A stretch of DNA of 64,000 nt from CAYQTL01 sp964420405. GTDB lineage: Bacteria > Acidobacteriota > Thermoanaerobaculia > Thermoanaerobaculales > Sulfomarinibacteraceae. The stretch covers positions 71,226-135,225 of the forward strand of contig CAYQTL010000008.1 of the NCBI GenBank assembly GCA_964420405.1, read 5' to 3'. Positions 24,721 to 33,528 of the stretch are shown here, one piece after another (position 1 is the first letter of the stretch; each line of letters opens with the position of its first letter). The position numbers and the translations under genes are program-made. The notes under the pieces are model-generated. The model saw only the letters and a list, made by a program, of their open reading frames with translations. It searched no databases and was not told the origin of the DNA.

Positions 24721-27700
24721 ATGCGAATCGTCCATCCCTCCTCGACCCTGCTCGTCCTCGCTCTCGCACTCTCGGCCGCCGCGCCCGCCGCGCCTTCGGC
24801 CGAGCCGTCCGACGAGACCGATCACGGCCCGTTCGCCGGGCTCGAGCTGCGTCCGCTCGGTCCGGCGCTGATGTCGGGCCGGATCGCGGACATCGCGATC
24901 CACCCGGAGGATCCGGCGACCTGGTACGTGGCGGTCGGCTCGGGTGGGGTATGGAAGACCACCAACGCCGGCACCACCTGGACACCACTGTTCGATGACC
25001 AGGCGTCGTACTCGATCGGCTGCGTGGCGCTCGACCCGACCAACCCCGAGGTGGTGTGGGTCGGTACCGGCGAGAACGTCGGCGGCCGCCACGTCGGCTT
25101 CGGCGACGGGGTGTACCGCAGCGACGACGGCGGCTCGAGCTGGCGGCGGATGGGGCTGGAGCGCTCCGAGCACATCTCGAAGATCCTCGTCGACCCCCGG
25201 AACCCGGACGTCGTGTGGGTCGCCTCCCAGGGTCCGCTGTGGTCGCCCGGCGGAGAGCGGGGCCTGTACCGCAGCGACGACGGCGGCGCCACCTGGAACC
25301 AGGTGCTCGGCGACGACGAGTGGACCGGGGTCACCGACGTGGTGATGGACCCCCGCGATCCCGACTCGCTGGTGGCCGCCACCTGGCAGCGCCACCGCAC
25401 GGTGGCGGCCTACATCGGTGGTGGGCCGCGATCGGGCCTCCACCGGACCACCGACGGCGGCGCGACCTGGACGAAGCTCTCCGAGGGCCTGCCGAAGGGC
25501 AACCTCGGCAAGATCGGGCTCGCCATCTCACCCCAGCAGCCCGACGTGCTGTACGCCGCCATCGAGCTCGACCGGCGCACCGGCGGCGTCTGGCGCTCGG
25601 CCAATCGCGGCGCGAGCTGGGAGAAGCGTTCGGACATGGTGTCGGGCGGTACCGGCCCCCACTACTACCAGGAGCTGGTGGCGAGCCCCCACGCGTTCGA
25701 CCGCATCTACCTGATGGACGTCAGGGTACGGGTCTCCGACGACGGCGGCAGGACCTTCCGGCGGCTCGGCAACGAGCACAAGCACAGCGACGACCACGCG
25801 CTGGCGTTCCATCCGACCGACGCCGACTGGCTGCTCGCGGGCACCGACGGCGGCCTCTACGAGAGCTTCGACCACGGCGCCACCTGGCGGTTCGTGCCGA
25901 ACCTGCCGGTGACCCAGTTCTACAAGGTCGCGATCGACGACCGGGTGCCGTTCTACTCGGTCTACGGCGGCACCCAGGACAACTCGACCCAGGGCGGTCC
26001 CGCCCGGACCGACACCGTCCACGGGATCCGGAGCTCGGACTGGTTCCTGACCCTGTTCGCCGACGGCCACCAGCCGGCGGTCGAGCCCGGCAATCCCGAC
26101 ATCGTCTACTCCGAGTGGCAGGAGGGCAACCTCGCCCGTCACGACCGCCGCACGGGTGAGATCGTCTACATCCAGCCACAGCCGGAACCAGATGCTCCCC
26201 CCGAGCGGTTCAACTGGGACTCACCGATCCTGATCTCGCCCCATGATCCGAAACGGCTCTACGTCGCCAGCCAGAGGGTGTGGCGCTCGGACGACCGCGG
26301 CGACTCGTGGCGGCCGGTGAGCCCTGACCTGACCCGCGACCAGGACCGCATGCTGCTCCCGCTGATGGGCCGGCAGTGGAGCTGGGACGCCCCGTGGGAC
26401 CTGGTCGCCATGTCCGCCTACAACACCGTGACCTCGCTGGCCGAGTCGCCGCTCGTGGAGGGTCTCCTGTACGCCGGCACCGATGACGGGCTGATCCAGG
26501 TGTCGGAGGACGGCGGCGGGAGCTGGCGTCGGATCGAGGTCGGACGCCTGCCCGGCGTGCCCGCGACGGCGTTCGTCAACCACCTTCTGGCCGACCTGTT
26601 CGACCCCGACACTGTCTACGTGGCCCTCGACCACCACAAGACCGGCGACTTCGCGCCGTACGTCCTGCGCAGTACCGACCGCGGCCGCAGCTGGAGCCCG
26701 ATCGCCGGCGACCTCCCCGACCGCCACCTCGTGTGGCGGCTGGCCCAGGACCACCGCCGTCAGACGCTCCTCTTCGCCGGCACCGAGCTCGGCCTGTTCG
26801 TCACTCTGGACGGCGGTTCGAGCTGGCACGAGCTCGACGGCGGCGTCCCGACGATCCCGTTCCGCGACCTCGCGATCCACCGCGAAATGGACGACCTCGT
26901 CGGCGCCACCTTCGGCAGGGGCTTCTACGTGCTCGACGACTACTCCTGCCTGCGCGAGGTCGAGATGGTCGACCTCGAGGCCGCCGCACTCCTCTGCCCG
27001 ATCCGTGACGCCTGGTGGTACGTGCCGCGCCGGCCCCTCGGCGGCTCGGAGAAGGCGGACCAGGGCGCGTCGTTCTTCACCGCCCCCAACCCACCGTTCG
27101 GCGCCGTCGTGACCTACCACCTGGGCGAGCCCCTGGAGCGCCGTGCCGAGCGCCGCGCCCGTGACGAGGAGGGGCGCCGCGAGGCCGGCGAGGAGACGCC
27201 GTTCCCGGGTTGGGACGAGATCACGGAGGAGCTGCGGGAGACGGAGCCCACCGTGGTCGTGACGATCCGGGCCGAGGACGGCAGCGTCGTGCGCCGCCTG
27301 ACCGGACCGTCCGGCGCGGGCTTCCACCGGGTCGCATGGGACCTGCGGTACGCCGACCCGTCGCCGGTGCTCGACGCCGAGCAGGCGACCGAGGACCGCG
27401 ACGAGGGACCCATCACCGGCGGCCCGCTCGCCCCGCCAGGTCGCTACACGGCGTCGATCGCGGCCCGGGTCGACGGCACGGTCACCCCGCTCGCGGGGCC
27501 GGTGGCGTTCGAGGTCGCGCGCCTCCGCGAGGGGACCCTCGAGGGTGCACCGCCGGCCGAGACCAGCGCCTTCGCGCGCCGTGTCGCCGAGGCCCAGCGC
27601 CGCTACGAGGCCGCAGGGGCCGCGGTCGGACCGCTGCTCGACCGCATCGAGCGGCTGCAGGTCGCGCTCGACCGGTCGCAGAACGACCCGGGGTCCGTCG

Positions 27701-28038
27701 GAGCCGATCTCGAGCGCCTCCGCGCCACGGTCCTCGACCTCGAGGAGGGGCTGGTCGGACCGAAGGCGCGGCGCGCGGTCGGCGAGGTCTACCCCCACTC
27801 TGTCCGCAGCCGGATCGACGCCGCGTCGACCGGGATCCGCTACTCGACCTACGGCCCGACGCCGAACCTCGAGCGGACCCTCGCCATCGCCGAGGAGCAG
27901 CTCGGTCGGGTGGCCGTGGCCCTCGACGCGATCCGGAGCCAGAGCCTGCCGGAGATCGAGGCCCGGGCCGAGGCCGCCGGCGCCCCGTGGACGCCCGAGC
28001 GACCGCTGCCGGGGGGTGTCCCGGCCAAAAATCCATAG
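24721..28038 (+). CDS. Secreted sortilin/VPS10-type beta-propeller protein (BNR repeats)
   Basis: 1105 residues with a signal peptide cut near AAPSAEP. Residues ~35-760 contain many BNR/Asp-box repeats (SDDGGSSW, SDDGGATW, TTDGGATW, SFDHGATW, STDRGRSW, TLDGGSSW) that build large beta-propellers as in sortilin and exo-sialidases. Residues ~800-910 look like an Ig-like FlgD-type domain (PTVVVTIRAEDGSVVRRLTG), and the last ~180 residues are a helical tail. Such proteins are abundant in Acidobacteriota; enzymatic activity is not proven. The start has AGGAGG eight bases upstream. Confidence 0.9.
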   Translation: MRIVHPSSTLLVLALALSAAAPAAPSAEPSDETDHGPFAGLELRPLGPALMSGRIADIAIHPEDPATWYVAVGSGGVWKTTNAGTTWTPLFDDQASYSIGCVALDPTNPEVVWVGTGENVGGRHVGFGDGVYRSDDGGSSWRRMGLERSEHISKILVDPRNPDVVWVASQGPLWSPGGERGLYRSDDGGATWNQVLGDDEWTGVTDVVMDPRDPDSLVAATWQRHRTVAAYIGGGPRSGLHRTTDGGATWTKLSEGLPKGNLGKIGLAISPQQPDVLYAAIELDRRTGGVWRSANRGASWEKRSDMVSGGTGPHYYQELVASPHAFDRIYLMDVRVRVSDDGGRTFRRLGNEHKHSDDHALAFHPTDADWLLAGTDGGLYESFDHGATWRFVPNLPVTQFYKVAIDDRVPFYSVYGGTQDNSTQGGPARTDTVHGIRSSDWFLTLFADGHQPAVEPGNPDIVYSEWQEGNLARHDRRTGEIVYIQPQPEPDAPPERFNWDSPILISPHDPKRLYVASQRVWRSDDRGDSWRPVSPDLTRDQDRMLLPLMGRQWSWDAPWDLVAMSAYNTVTSLAESPLVEGLLYAGTDDGLIQVSEDGGGSWRRIEVGRLPGVPATAFVNHLLADLFDPDTVYVALDHHKTGDFAPYVLRSTDRGRSWSPIAGDLPDRHLVWRLAQDHRRQTLLFAGTELGLFVTLDGGSSWHELDGGVPTIPFRDLAIHREMDDLVGATFGRGFYVLDDYSCLREVEMVDLEAAALLCPIRDAWWYVPRRPLGGSEKADQGASFFTAPNPPFGAVVTYHLGEPLERRAERRARDEEGRREAGEETPFPGWDEITEELRETEPTVVVTIRAEDGSVVRRLTGPSGAGFHRVAWDLRYADPSPVLDAEQATEDRDEGPITGGPLAPPGRYTASIAARVDGTVTPLAGPVAFEVARLREGTLEGAPPAETSAFARRVAEAQRRYEAAGAAVGPLLDRIERLQVALDRSQNDPGSVGADLERLRATVLDLEEGLVGPKARRAVGEVYPHSVRSRIDAASTGIRYSTYGPTPNLERTLAIAEEQLGRVAVALDAIRSQSLPEIEARAEAAGAPWTPERPLPGGVPAKNP

Positions 28039-28051
28039 CCAGCGGGCGTCT

Positions 28052-28086
28052 CGAGTCGGGAGCCGGGCTGCGGGAGTCCGGGTTCA
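28052..28086 (+). repeat. GAGTCGGG-type short repeat (possible third family)
   Basis: Two units of GGGAG(T/C)CGGG-like sequence after the propeller gene. A reverse-complement relative (GACTTCCGACTCCCGACTC) is at the window's end (63968-64000). Support is limited to two copies. Confidence 0.35.
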
Positions 28087-28200
28087 GGTAACGGGCTGCG
28101 GTGCCTGGACCGCGGCGCGGTGTCGACCGGCGACGGGGAACCACACAGCGACACGCTGGGCGCTGTCCCTGACGCTGACGCCGCCTTCGAGCTGGCGATC

Positions 28201-28223
28201 ATCGGGATCGGGATCGGGATCGG
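28201..28223 (+). repeat. Family A repeat, copy A4 (single arm)
   Basis: ATCGGG repeated in tandem: three GGG runs and a final GG, three bases apart. It directly abuts family B copy B2, making a composite element. The whole 332 bp gap 28039-28370 is repeats without a gene. Confidence 0.7.
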
Positions 28224-28225
28224 AG

Positions 28226-28360
28226 CCGCGACCCCGCGGCGACCTGCGCGGCTCCCGGTCGCCACCGTCGCTGCCGCTGTCGCCGAGGCGGACCCTGTCG
28301 CTGCCATCTGCCGCTGTCCGCTGCATCGGCACGGACGCACCGACGCGGAGGCGGGAGGGG
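28226..28360 (+). repeat. Family B intergenic repeat, copy B2
   Basis: Shares with B1 the identical blocks CCGCGACCCCGCGGCGACCT (28226-28245) and CCCGGTCGCCACCGTCGCTG (28254-28273), then CTG-type hexamers, then CTGCATCGGCACGGACG and CGGAGGCGGG. An extra CGCTGTCCCTGACGCTGACG piece lies at 28161-28180. Convergent junction of the propeller and hydrolase genes. Confidence 0.75.
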
Positions 28361-28370
28361 TGGACGACCC

Positions 28371-29228
28371 CTACGGCTGCAGATGCACCTCGAAGAAGTC
28401 GAGCGTCCGCTGCCACGCGTCGGTGGCCGTCTCGGCCTGGTAATTGCGGCCCGAGGGGTTGGCGAACGCATGTCCGGCACCGGGGTACACCACGATCTCG
28501 GCATCGACCCCCAGATCCCGCAGCGTCGCCTCGAACTCGCGCACGTCCTCGACCGGGATGCCCTGGTCGGCCTCGCCGAACAGGCCGAGGACGGGGACCT
28601 CGAGGGTCGCCAGCCGCTCGCGGTCGGTGACCAGATGGCCGTAGTAGATCACCGCCGCGTCGAGCCGCTCGGGAAAGAGCAGCGCGGTGCGCAGCGACCA
28701 CCCGCCGCCGAAGCACCAGCCGACGCTGCCGATCCGCGGGCTGCGGACGACGCCCTCGAGGTGGGCGTAGGCCTGGCGGAGGGTGTCCTCGGCCTGGGTA
28801 TCGTCGACCGAGGTCATCAGCTCGCGCGCCCGCTCGGGCGCGTCGGCCGTCTCGCCGCCGTACAGGTCCACCGCAAGGGCGGCGTAGCCGGCAGCCGCCA
28901 GCTTGCGCGCCATCGTCCGGATGTTGTCGTTGAGCCCCCACCACTCGTGGATCACGATCACGCCGGGAGGCGGCTCGATCGCGTCGGCCGGCTGCGCGAG
29001 GTAGCCGGTCACCGGCGCGCCGCCCACCGTGGCGTACACCACCTCGCCGGTCTCGAGACCGGCTTCTCCGGGGTCCTCCGACATCGGGTTGGCGACCGGC
29101 GCGTCGTCCGCGTGCTCCGTCGCCATCCGCTCGGCATGGTCGGATCCGGCGTCGGGCTCCTGCGCCCCGCCGCAGGCGGCGAGCACCGTCACGCACAGCA
29201 GGACGGTGAAGCTCGTGTATCGGTGCAT
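28371..29228 (-). CDS. Dienelactone hydrolase-like lipoprotein
   Basis: 285 residues from ATG 29228, chosen for the signal peptide and lipobox LAAC (Cys ~18); GAGGAGG lies upstream. The alpha/beta-hydrolase domain (~60-285) has the nucleophile Cys in GWCFGGG, Asp in GEADQGIP and His in GAGHAFANP, as in the DLH family. HEWWGLND is the usual oxyanion region. Envelope-attached DLH proteins are usually carboxylesterases of unknown substrate. Confidence 0.87.
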   Translation of the reverse strand: MHRYTSFTVLLCVTVLAACGGAQEPDAGSDHAERMATEHADDAPVANPMSEDPGEAGLETGEVVYATVGGAPVTGYLAQPADAIEPPPGVIVIHEWWGLNDNIRTMARKLAAAGYAALAVDLYGGETADAPERARELMTSVDDTQAEDTLRQAYAHLEGVVRSPRIGSVGWCFGGGWSLRTALLFPERLDAAVIYYGHLVTDRERLATLEVPVLGLFGEADQGIPVEDVREFEATLRDLGVDAEIVVYPGAGHAFANPSGRNYQAETATDAWQRTLDFFEVHLQP

Positions 29229-29374
29229 CGGCGGCCTCCTCTGCTCGAAGGTGTCCGGACCGGTCAACCCGTCCCTCCACGTCGCTGTTCCTTCCGTCCG
29301 CGCGCATGCCGGATCGGCCGACAGCGGCGGCACCGGCTCCGAACGGGTCGTCATCGCAACCGACCGGCGCCGAC

Positions 29375-30853
29375 CTACCCGCCCGCCGTCACCGCGTTGG
29401 TGAGCTCGTCGCCCCTCGCGCCCAGCAGGAACTCGCGGATGCTCCCGGCGGTGGTCTCGGCGATGGCGTCGAGGGCGTCCCTGGTGAGGAACCCCTGGTG
29501 GCTGGTGATGACCACGTTGGGGAAGGTCATCAGGCGCGCGAGCACGTCGTCGGTGATCACCCGGTCTGAGAGGTCCTCGAAGAAGTACCCGCTCTCCTCC
29601 TCGTAGACGTCGAGACCCGCCGCGCCGAGTCGGCCGCTCTTGAGCGACTCGATCATGGCGGCGGTGTCGACCAGCGCCCCGCGGCCGGTGTTGAGCAGCA
29701 TCGCGCCGGGCTTGAGTCGGCTGAAACGCTCGGCGTCGAACATGTGGAACGTGTCGGGGGTCAGCGGCGCGTGGAGGCTGACGACGTCCGAGCGTTCCAC
29801 GAGGTCGTCAAGCGACGTGAGCTCGACGCCGAGCTCGGCGGCGGCCGCCGGCTCCGGGTAGGCGTCGTACGCAAGCACGCGCATCCCGAAGCCACGCAGG
29901 ATCTCCGCCAGGCAGCGGCCGATGGTCCCGAAGCCGACGATCCCGGCGGTCCGGCCGTGCAGGTCGAAGCCCTCCAGCCCGACGAGGCTGAAGTTGCCCT
30001 CGCGAACGCGGTTGAACGCCCGGTGCACCTTGCGGTTCAGGGTCAGCAGCAGCGCCACCGCATGCTCGGCGACAGCGTGCGGGGAGTACGCGGGCACGCG
30101 GACGACCGACAGCTCGAGGCGCGCGGCGGCCGCCAGGTCGACGTTGTTGTAGCCGGCGCAGCGCATGGCCACCAGCCCGACGCCGTCCCCGGCGAGCCGC
30201 TCGAGCACCGGCGCGGACAGGTCGTCGTTCACGAACGCACACACCACCGGATGCCCTGCGGCGAGACCGGCGGTCGCCGGCGACAGTCGCGGCTCGAGGA
30301 AACGAAGCTCGAGGTCGTCGCCGCGGTGGCACTCGAGGCTGCGGCGGTCGTACGGCTTGGCGTCGAAGACCGCGACCGGCACGCGTCCCGGGTCGCCGGC
30401 GCGGGTCTGGAGCGCCGCCATCCGGCCGGTCTTCTCGCGCACCTTGGCGGCCAGGAACGCGATCAGAGACCGGGCGAGCTCGGGCTCCTCGTCCAGTGCC
30501 GACCGGAACGCCTCGCGATCGACGGTGACCAGACGCGACGCGCCGAGCGCCCGCAGCGTCGCCGAGCGGGTCTTGGCGACCGTCATGCTGGTGGTCCCGC
30601 CGACGTCCCCGGGCCCGAGCCGGCGCAGCGGAACGTCGACCCCAGAGGGATTGCGGCGGGACACCTCCAGCAGGCCCTCCGCGACCACGAACAGGCTGTC
30701 GCCCGGATCGTCCTCGCGGAACACCACCTCGCCCGGCGCCACCTCGCGCCACGACGCGGCGGCGGCGAGCCGGTCGAGGACGGAGTCGGCCAGCTCGCGG
30801 AACGGCGCCGCTCGTCGCAGCGCGGACATCAGGTCGCGATCGGAATGGTCCAT
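29375..30853 (-). CDS. ldhA: D-lactate dehydrogenase with N-terminal cyclic-nucleotide-binding domain
   Basis: 492 residues from ATG 30853. Residues ~10-140 are a CRP/cNMP-type beta-roll (FREDDPGDSLFVVAEGLLEV; phosphate cassette GPGDVGGTTSMTVAKTRSAT). Residues ~160-485 closely resemble E. coli LdhA (MRCAGYNNVDL, RVPAYSPHAVAEHAVALLLT, SGYFFEDLSDRVITDDV). NAD loop GFGTIG near 305; catalytic Arg in TGRGALVD, Glu in VYEEES, His in TSHQGFLT. It suggests pyruvate reduction controlled allosterically by cAMP or a similar ligand. An alternative start at 30934 would overlap the divergent kynU start. Confidence 0.88.
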   Translation of the reverse strand: MDHSDRDLMSALRRAAPFRELADSVLDRLAAAASWREVAPGEVVFREDDPGDSLFVVAEGLLEVSRRNPSGVDVPLRRLGPGDVGGTTSMTVAKTRSATLRALGASRLVTVDREAFRSALDEEPELARSLIAFLAAKVREKTGRMAALQTRAGDPGRVPVAVFDAKPYDRRSLECHRGDDLELRFLEPRLSPATAGLAAGHPVVCAFVNDDLSAPVLERLAGDGVGLVAMRCAGYNNVDLAAAARLELSVVRVPAYSPHAVAEHAVALLLTLNRKVHRAFNRVREGNFSLVGLEGFDLHGRTAGIVGFGTIGRCLAEILRGFGMRVLAYDAYPEPAAAAELGVELTSLDDLVERSDVVSLHAPLTPDTFHMFDAERFSRLKPGAMLLNTGRGALVDTAAMIESLKSGRLGAAGLDVYEEESGYFFEDLSDRVITDDVLARLMTFPNVVITSHQGFLTRDALDAIAETTAGSIREFLLGARGDELTNAVTAGG

Positions 30854-30932
30854 ACTCAGTGAATCGGGCCGGAGGCCCGTCGGAATTCCACCTTCGTCCG
30901 CCGCCGTCGGCGACCGCCCCGGGGAGCTCTCC

Positions 30933-32174
30933 ATGACCGACGCCGCGCGCCAGCATGCTCTCGAGCTCGACGCCGCCGACCCGCTCGCATGGATGCGCGA
31001 CGAGTTCCTGCTCCCGGAGGGCGTCGTCTACCTGGACGGCAACTCGCTCGGCCCCGTGCCGCGGGCGACCGAGGAGGAGCTGCTCGACGTGGTCCGCCGC
31101 CAGTGGGGACGGGACCTCATCCGGAGCTGGAACGCCCATGGCTGGTTCGAGCTGCCGCAGACCGTCGGTGACGAGATCGCACCCCTCGTCGGCGCCGGGC
31201 CCGGCGAGGTGGTGGTCTCCGACAGCACGTCGGTGGTGCTGTTCCAACTGCTCGCCGCCGCCGTCCGGTTGCGCCCGGAGCGGCCGGTGATCCTGTCCGA
31301 GGACGGCAACTTCCCCACCGACCTGTATGTCGCCCAGGGCCTCACGGCGCTTCTCGGCGGCTCGGTCGAGCTGCGTACCGTCACCGGAGACCGCGTGGCC
31401 GACGCGGTCGACGACCGCACCGCGGTGGTCATGCTGACCCACGTCGACTTCCGGACGGGACGGATGCACGACCTCGCGGCCGTCACCGCCGCAGCCCACC
31501 GCCACGGGGCTCTGACGCTGTGGGATCTCGCCCACAGCGCCGGCGCGGTGCCGGTGGACCTGTCCGGCAGCGGCGCGGACATGGCCGTGGGGTGCGGCTA
31601 CAAGTACCTCAACGGCGGCCCGGGGGCGCCCGCGTTCGCCTACGTCGCCCGGCGGCACCACGACGCCCTGTCGCCGCCCCTGTGGGGATGGATGGGCCAC
31701 GCCGAGCCGTTCGCCTTCGAGCCCGTCTGGCGGCCAGCGCCGGGGATCGCGCGACTGCGGTGCGGAACCCCGCCGATCCTGGCCATGGTCGCCCTGGCCG
31801 GCGGCGTGCGGTTGCTCGCCCGGGCGGGCATCGGTGCGCTACGCCGCAAGTCGGTCGCTCTCGGCGAGCTGTTCCTGGGCTGCGTCCGCGCCCGCTGCGA
31901 CGGGCTCGGGCTCGAGATCGCGTGTCCCTCCGACGCCGCGCGACGGGGCAGCCAGGTCTCGCTGCGGCACCCCCACGGGCTCGCCGTCGTGCAGGCACTG
32001 ATCGCGCGCGGCGTCATCGGCGACTTCCGCGAGCCCGACCTGATACGGTTCGGCCTGGCGCCGGCGTTCTTGCGCCACGTCGACGTCGTGGACGCGGTCG
32101 AGGCGCTCCGGGACGTCCTGACCCACGACGAGTGGAACCGTCCGGAGCACCTCCGACGCCCGAAGGTGACCTGA
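30933..32174 (+). CDS. kynU: Kynureninase
   Basis: PLP enzyme cleaving kynurenine to anthranilate and alanine in tryptophan breakdown or NAD synthesis. 413 residues, typical. YLDGNSLGPVP at the N-terminus, WDLAHSAGAVPVDL (PLP Asp) and the Schiff-base Lys in VGCGYKYLNGGPGAPAF are diagnostic; RCGTPPILA follows. ATG 30933 has GGGGAG upstream. The next gene is a kynurenine-formamidase-like hydrolase. No tryptophan dioxygenase gene is seen here. Confidence 0.95.
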   Translation: MTDAARQHALELDAADPLAWMRDEFLLPEGVVYLDGNSLGPVPRATEEELLDVVRRQWGRDLIRSWNAHGWFELPQTVGDEIAPLVGAGPGEVVVSDSTSVVLFQLLAAAVRLRPERPVILSEDGNFPTDLYVAQGLTALLGGSVELRTVTGDRVADAVDDRTAVVMLTHVDFRTGRMHDLAAVTAAAHRHGALTLWDLAHSAGAVPVDLSGSGADMAVGCGYKYLNGGPGAPAFAYVARRHHDALSPPLWGWMGHAEPFAFEPVWRPAPGIARLRCGTPPILAMVALAGGVRLLARAGIGALRRKSVALGELFLGCVRARCDGLGLEIACPSDAARRGSQVSLRHPHGLAVVQALIARGVIGDFREPDLIRFGLAPAFLRHVDVVDAVEALRDVLTHDEWNRPEHLRRPKVT

Positions 32175-32220
32175 TGCCGACGACGGGAAGCCGTCCGCCG
32201 CCGGGACGGTTGCAACGGCG

Positions 32221-33162
32221 ATGCTGGCGCGTCTGCTGCTCATGCTCGGAGTGTCCGTCCTACCCGCCGCCACCGCGGCCGACACGGGCGTCGGAGGGTG
32301 CGGAAACGTGATGCCCTTCCGGGTGCTGACGGAGCTCGACGCCTCCGAGCCCGACGTCGTCGCGGGGTACGCCTCGGGCGACCTCCAGCGCGGCGAGCTG
32401 CGGCTTCCCCCGGGCCCGGGTCCCCATCCGGTGGCGATCGTCGTCCACGGCGGCTGCTGGCTGTCCGACTACGGCCTCGACCACGTCCGCCCGCTGGCCA
32501 CCGCGCTGGCGGACGCCGGCATCGCGACCTGGACGCCCGAGTACCGGCGCCTCGGCGACGACGGCGGCGGCTGGCCGGGCACGTTCCTCGATGTCGCCCG
32601 CGCCGCCGACCACCTGCGGACCCTGGCCGGCGGCCACCCCCTCGACCTCGACCGGGTGGTCGCCGTCGGACACTCGGCCGGTGGGCACCTGGCCCTGTGG
32701 CTCGCGTCCCGCCCGACCCTGGCGCCGGACAGCGAGGTCGCCACAGAGGATCCGCTGCCGCTGCTGGCGGTGGTCTCCCTGGCGGGGATCCCGGACCTGG
32801 CAGAGGCCGTCACCGAGAGGATCTGCGGCGACGCTGCGGCGCGCCTCCTCGGTGGCGACGACCCCGACGTCCTGCGGGCCGCTTCACCGGCCGAGCGCGT
32901 GCCGATCGGCGTACCCCAGACGCTGATAGCCGGGTCGTGCGACCCGATCGTCCCGCCGGCGGTGGCCATCCGCCACGCCAACCTCGCCGCGGCCGCCGGC
33001 GACGAAATCGTCCTCCGGATGGTCGACGATGTCGGCCACTTCGAGCTGGTGGCGCCCGGCTCGGCGGCGTGGCCGGCCGTGCTCGACGCGGTCATGACGG
33101 CGCTCGGCGCCCGCTTGCCCGCCACGGTCCGGGTTGTCCCGCCGGCGTCCGCTCCCCTATAG
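32221..33162 (+). CDS. Secreted alpha/beta hydrolase, kynurenine formamidase-like
   Basis: 313 residues with an N-terminal signal peptide (cut near ATAADT). The oxyanion motif HGGCW, nucleophile Ser in GHSAGGHLALW, Asp in GSCDPIVPP and His in DVGHFELV give a complete triad. The HGG(Y/C)W plus GHSAGG pair is the hallmark of the esterase/lipase-type kynurenine formamidases, and kynU lies 46 bp upstream. Against this, a signal peptide is odd for a cytoplasmic pathway; a general esterase is the alternative. Confidence 0.75.
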   Translation: MLARLLLMLGVSVLPAATAADTGVGGCGNVMPFRVLTELDASEPDVVAGYASGDLQRGELRLPPGPGPHPVAIVVHGGCWLSDYGLDHVRPLATALADAGIATWTPEYRRLGDDGGGWPGTFLDVARAADHLRTLAGGHPLDLDRVVAVGHSAGGHLALWLASRPTLAPDSEVATEDPLPLLAVVSLAGIPDLAEAVTERICGDAAARLLGGDDPDVLRAASPAERVPIGVPQTLIAGSCDPIVPPAVAIRHANLAAAAGDEIVLRMVDDVGHFELVAPGSAAWPAVLDAVMTALGARLPATVRVVPPASAPL

Positions 33163-33163
33163 T
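33134..33163 (+). promoter_or_regulatory. Promoter upstream of the 114-residue protein gene
   Basis: -35 TTGTCC (33134-33139), an 18-base spacer, and -10 TATAGT (33158-33163). It lies inside the end of the hydrolase gene, whose stop codon TAG is part of the -10 box. Confidence 0.55.
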
Positions 33164-33181
33164 GCCCGACCTGGAGGCGAT

Positions 33182-33526
33182 ATGGCACAGCTGTGGCTTC
33201 TCAAGGGGGACCTGGACGCGCCGGGATGGCAGGCGCTGCGAGCGGACTACGACGCGGAGAAGGTGGAGATCGTCCACCTCGACCCACGGGTGTGGGCGCT
33301 CGTCGAGGCGGACGCACCGCCCGAAGGCTACGAGGGCCTGCACGCCGTCGAGCCGCCCGACGGGGTCTACGTGGACCCCAACGGCAACCCCCTGTACCTC
33401 GTGGACGGCGTGACCGTGGCCGACGGCAGGGCGGTGGTCGCGGCCCTCGGCGAGGAGGCGTCCCGGCTGCTCGAGACGCTCGCCGACGCCGACCGCGTGC
33501 TCGAGCGTCTCGGACGGGCGTACTGA
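33182..33526 (+). CDS. Acidic conserved hypothetical protein
   Basis: 114 residues, soluble and acidic, from ATG 33182 with GGAGG four bases upstream. Features are WLLKGDLDAPGWQALRADYD near the start and PPDGVYVDPNGNPLYLVDG in the middle, then a helical tail. I recognise no family. Two bases separate its stop from the ompW GTG. Confidence 0.65.
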   Translation: MAQLWLLKGDLDAPGWQALRADYDAEKVEIVHLDPRVWALVEADAPPEGYEGLHAVEPPDGVYVDPNGNPLYLVDGVTVADGRAVVAALGEEASRLLETLADADRVLERLGRAY

Positions 33527-33528
33527 CC

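Noticed and set aside
28201..28223. GGGATC array as a chromosome-end telomere
   Set aside because: The arrays are short, internal and in both orientations within one contig; telomere resemblance is only in G-run spacing.
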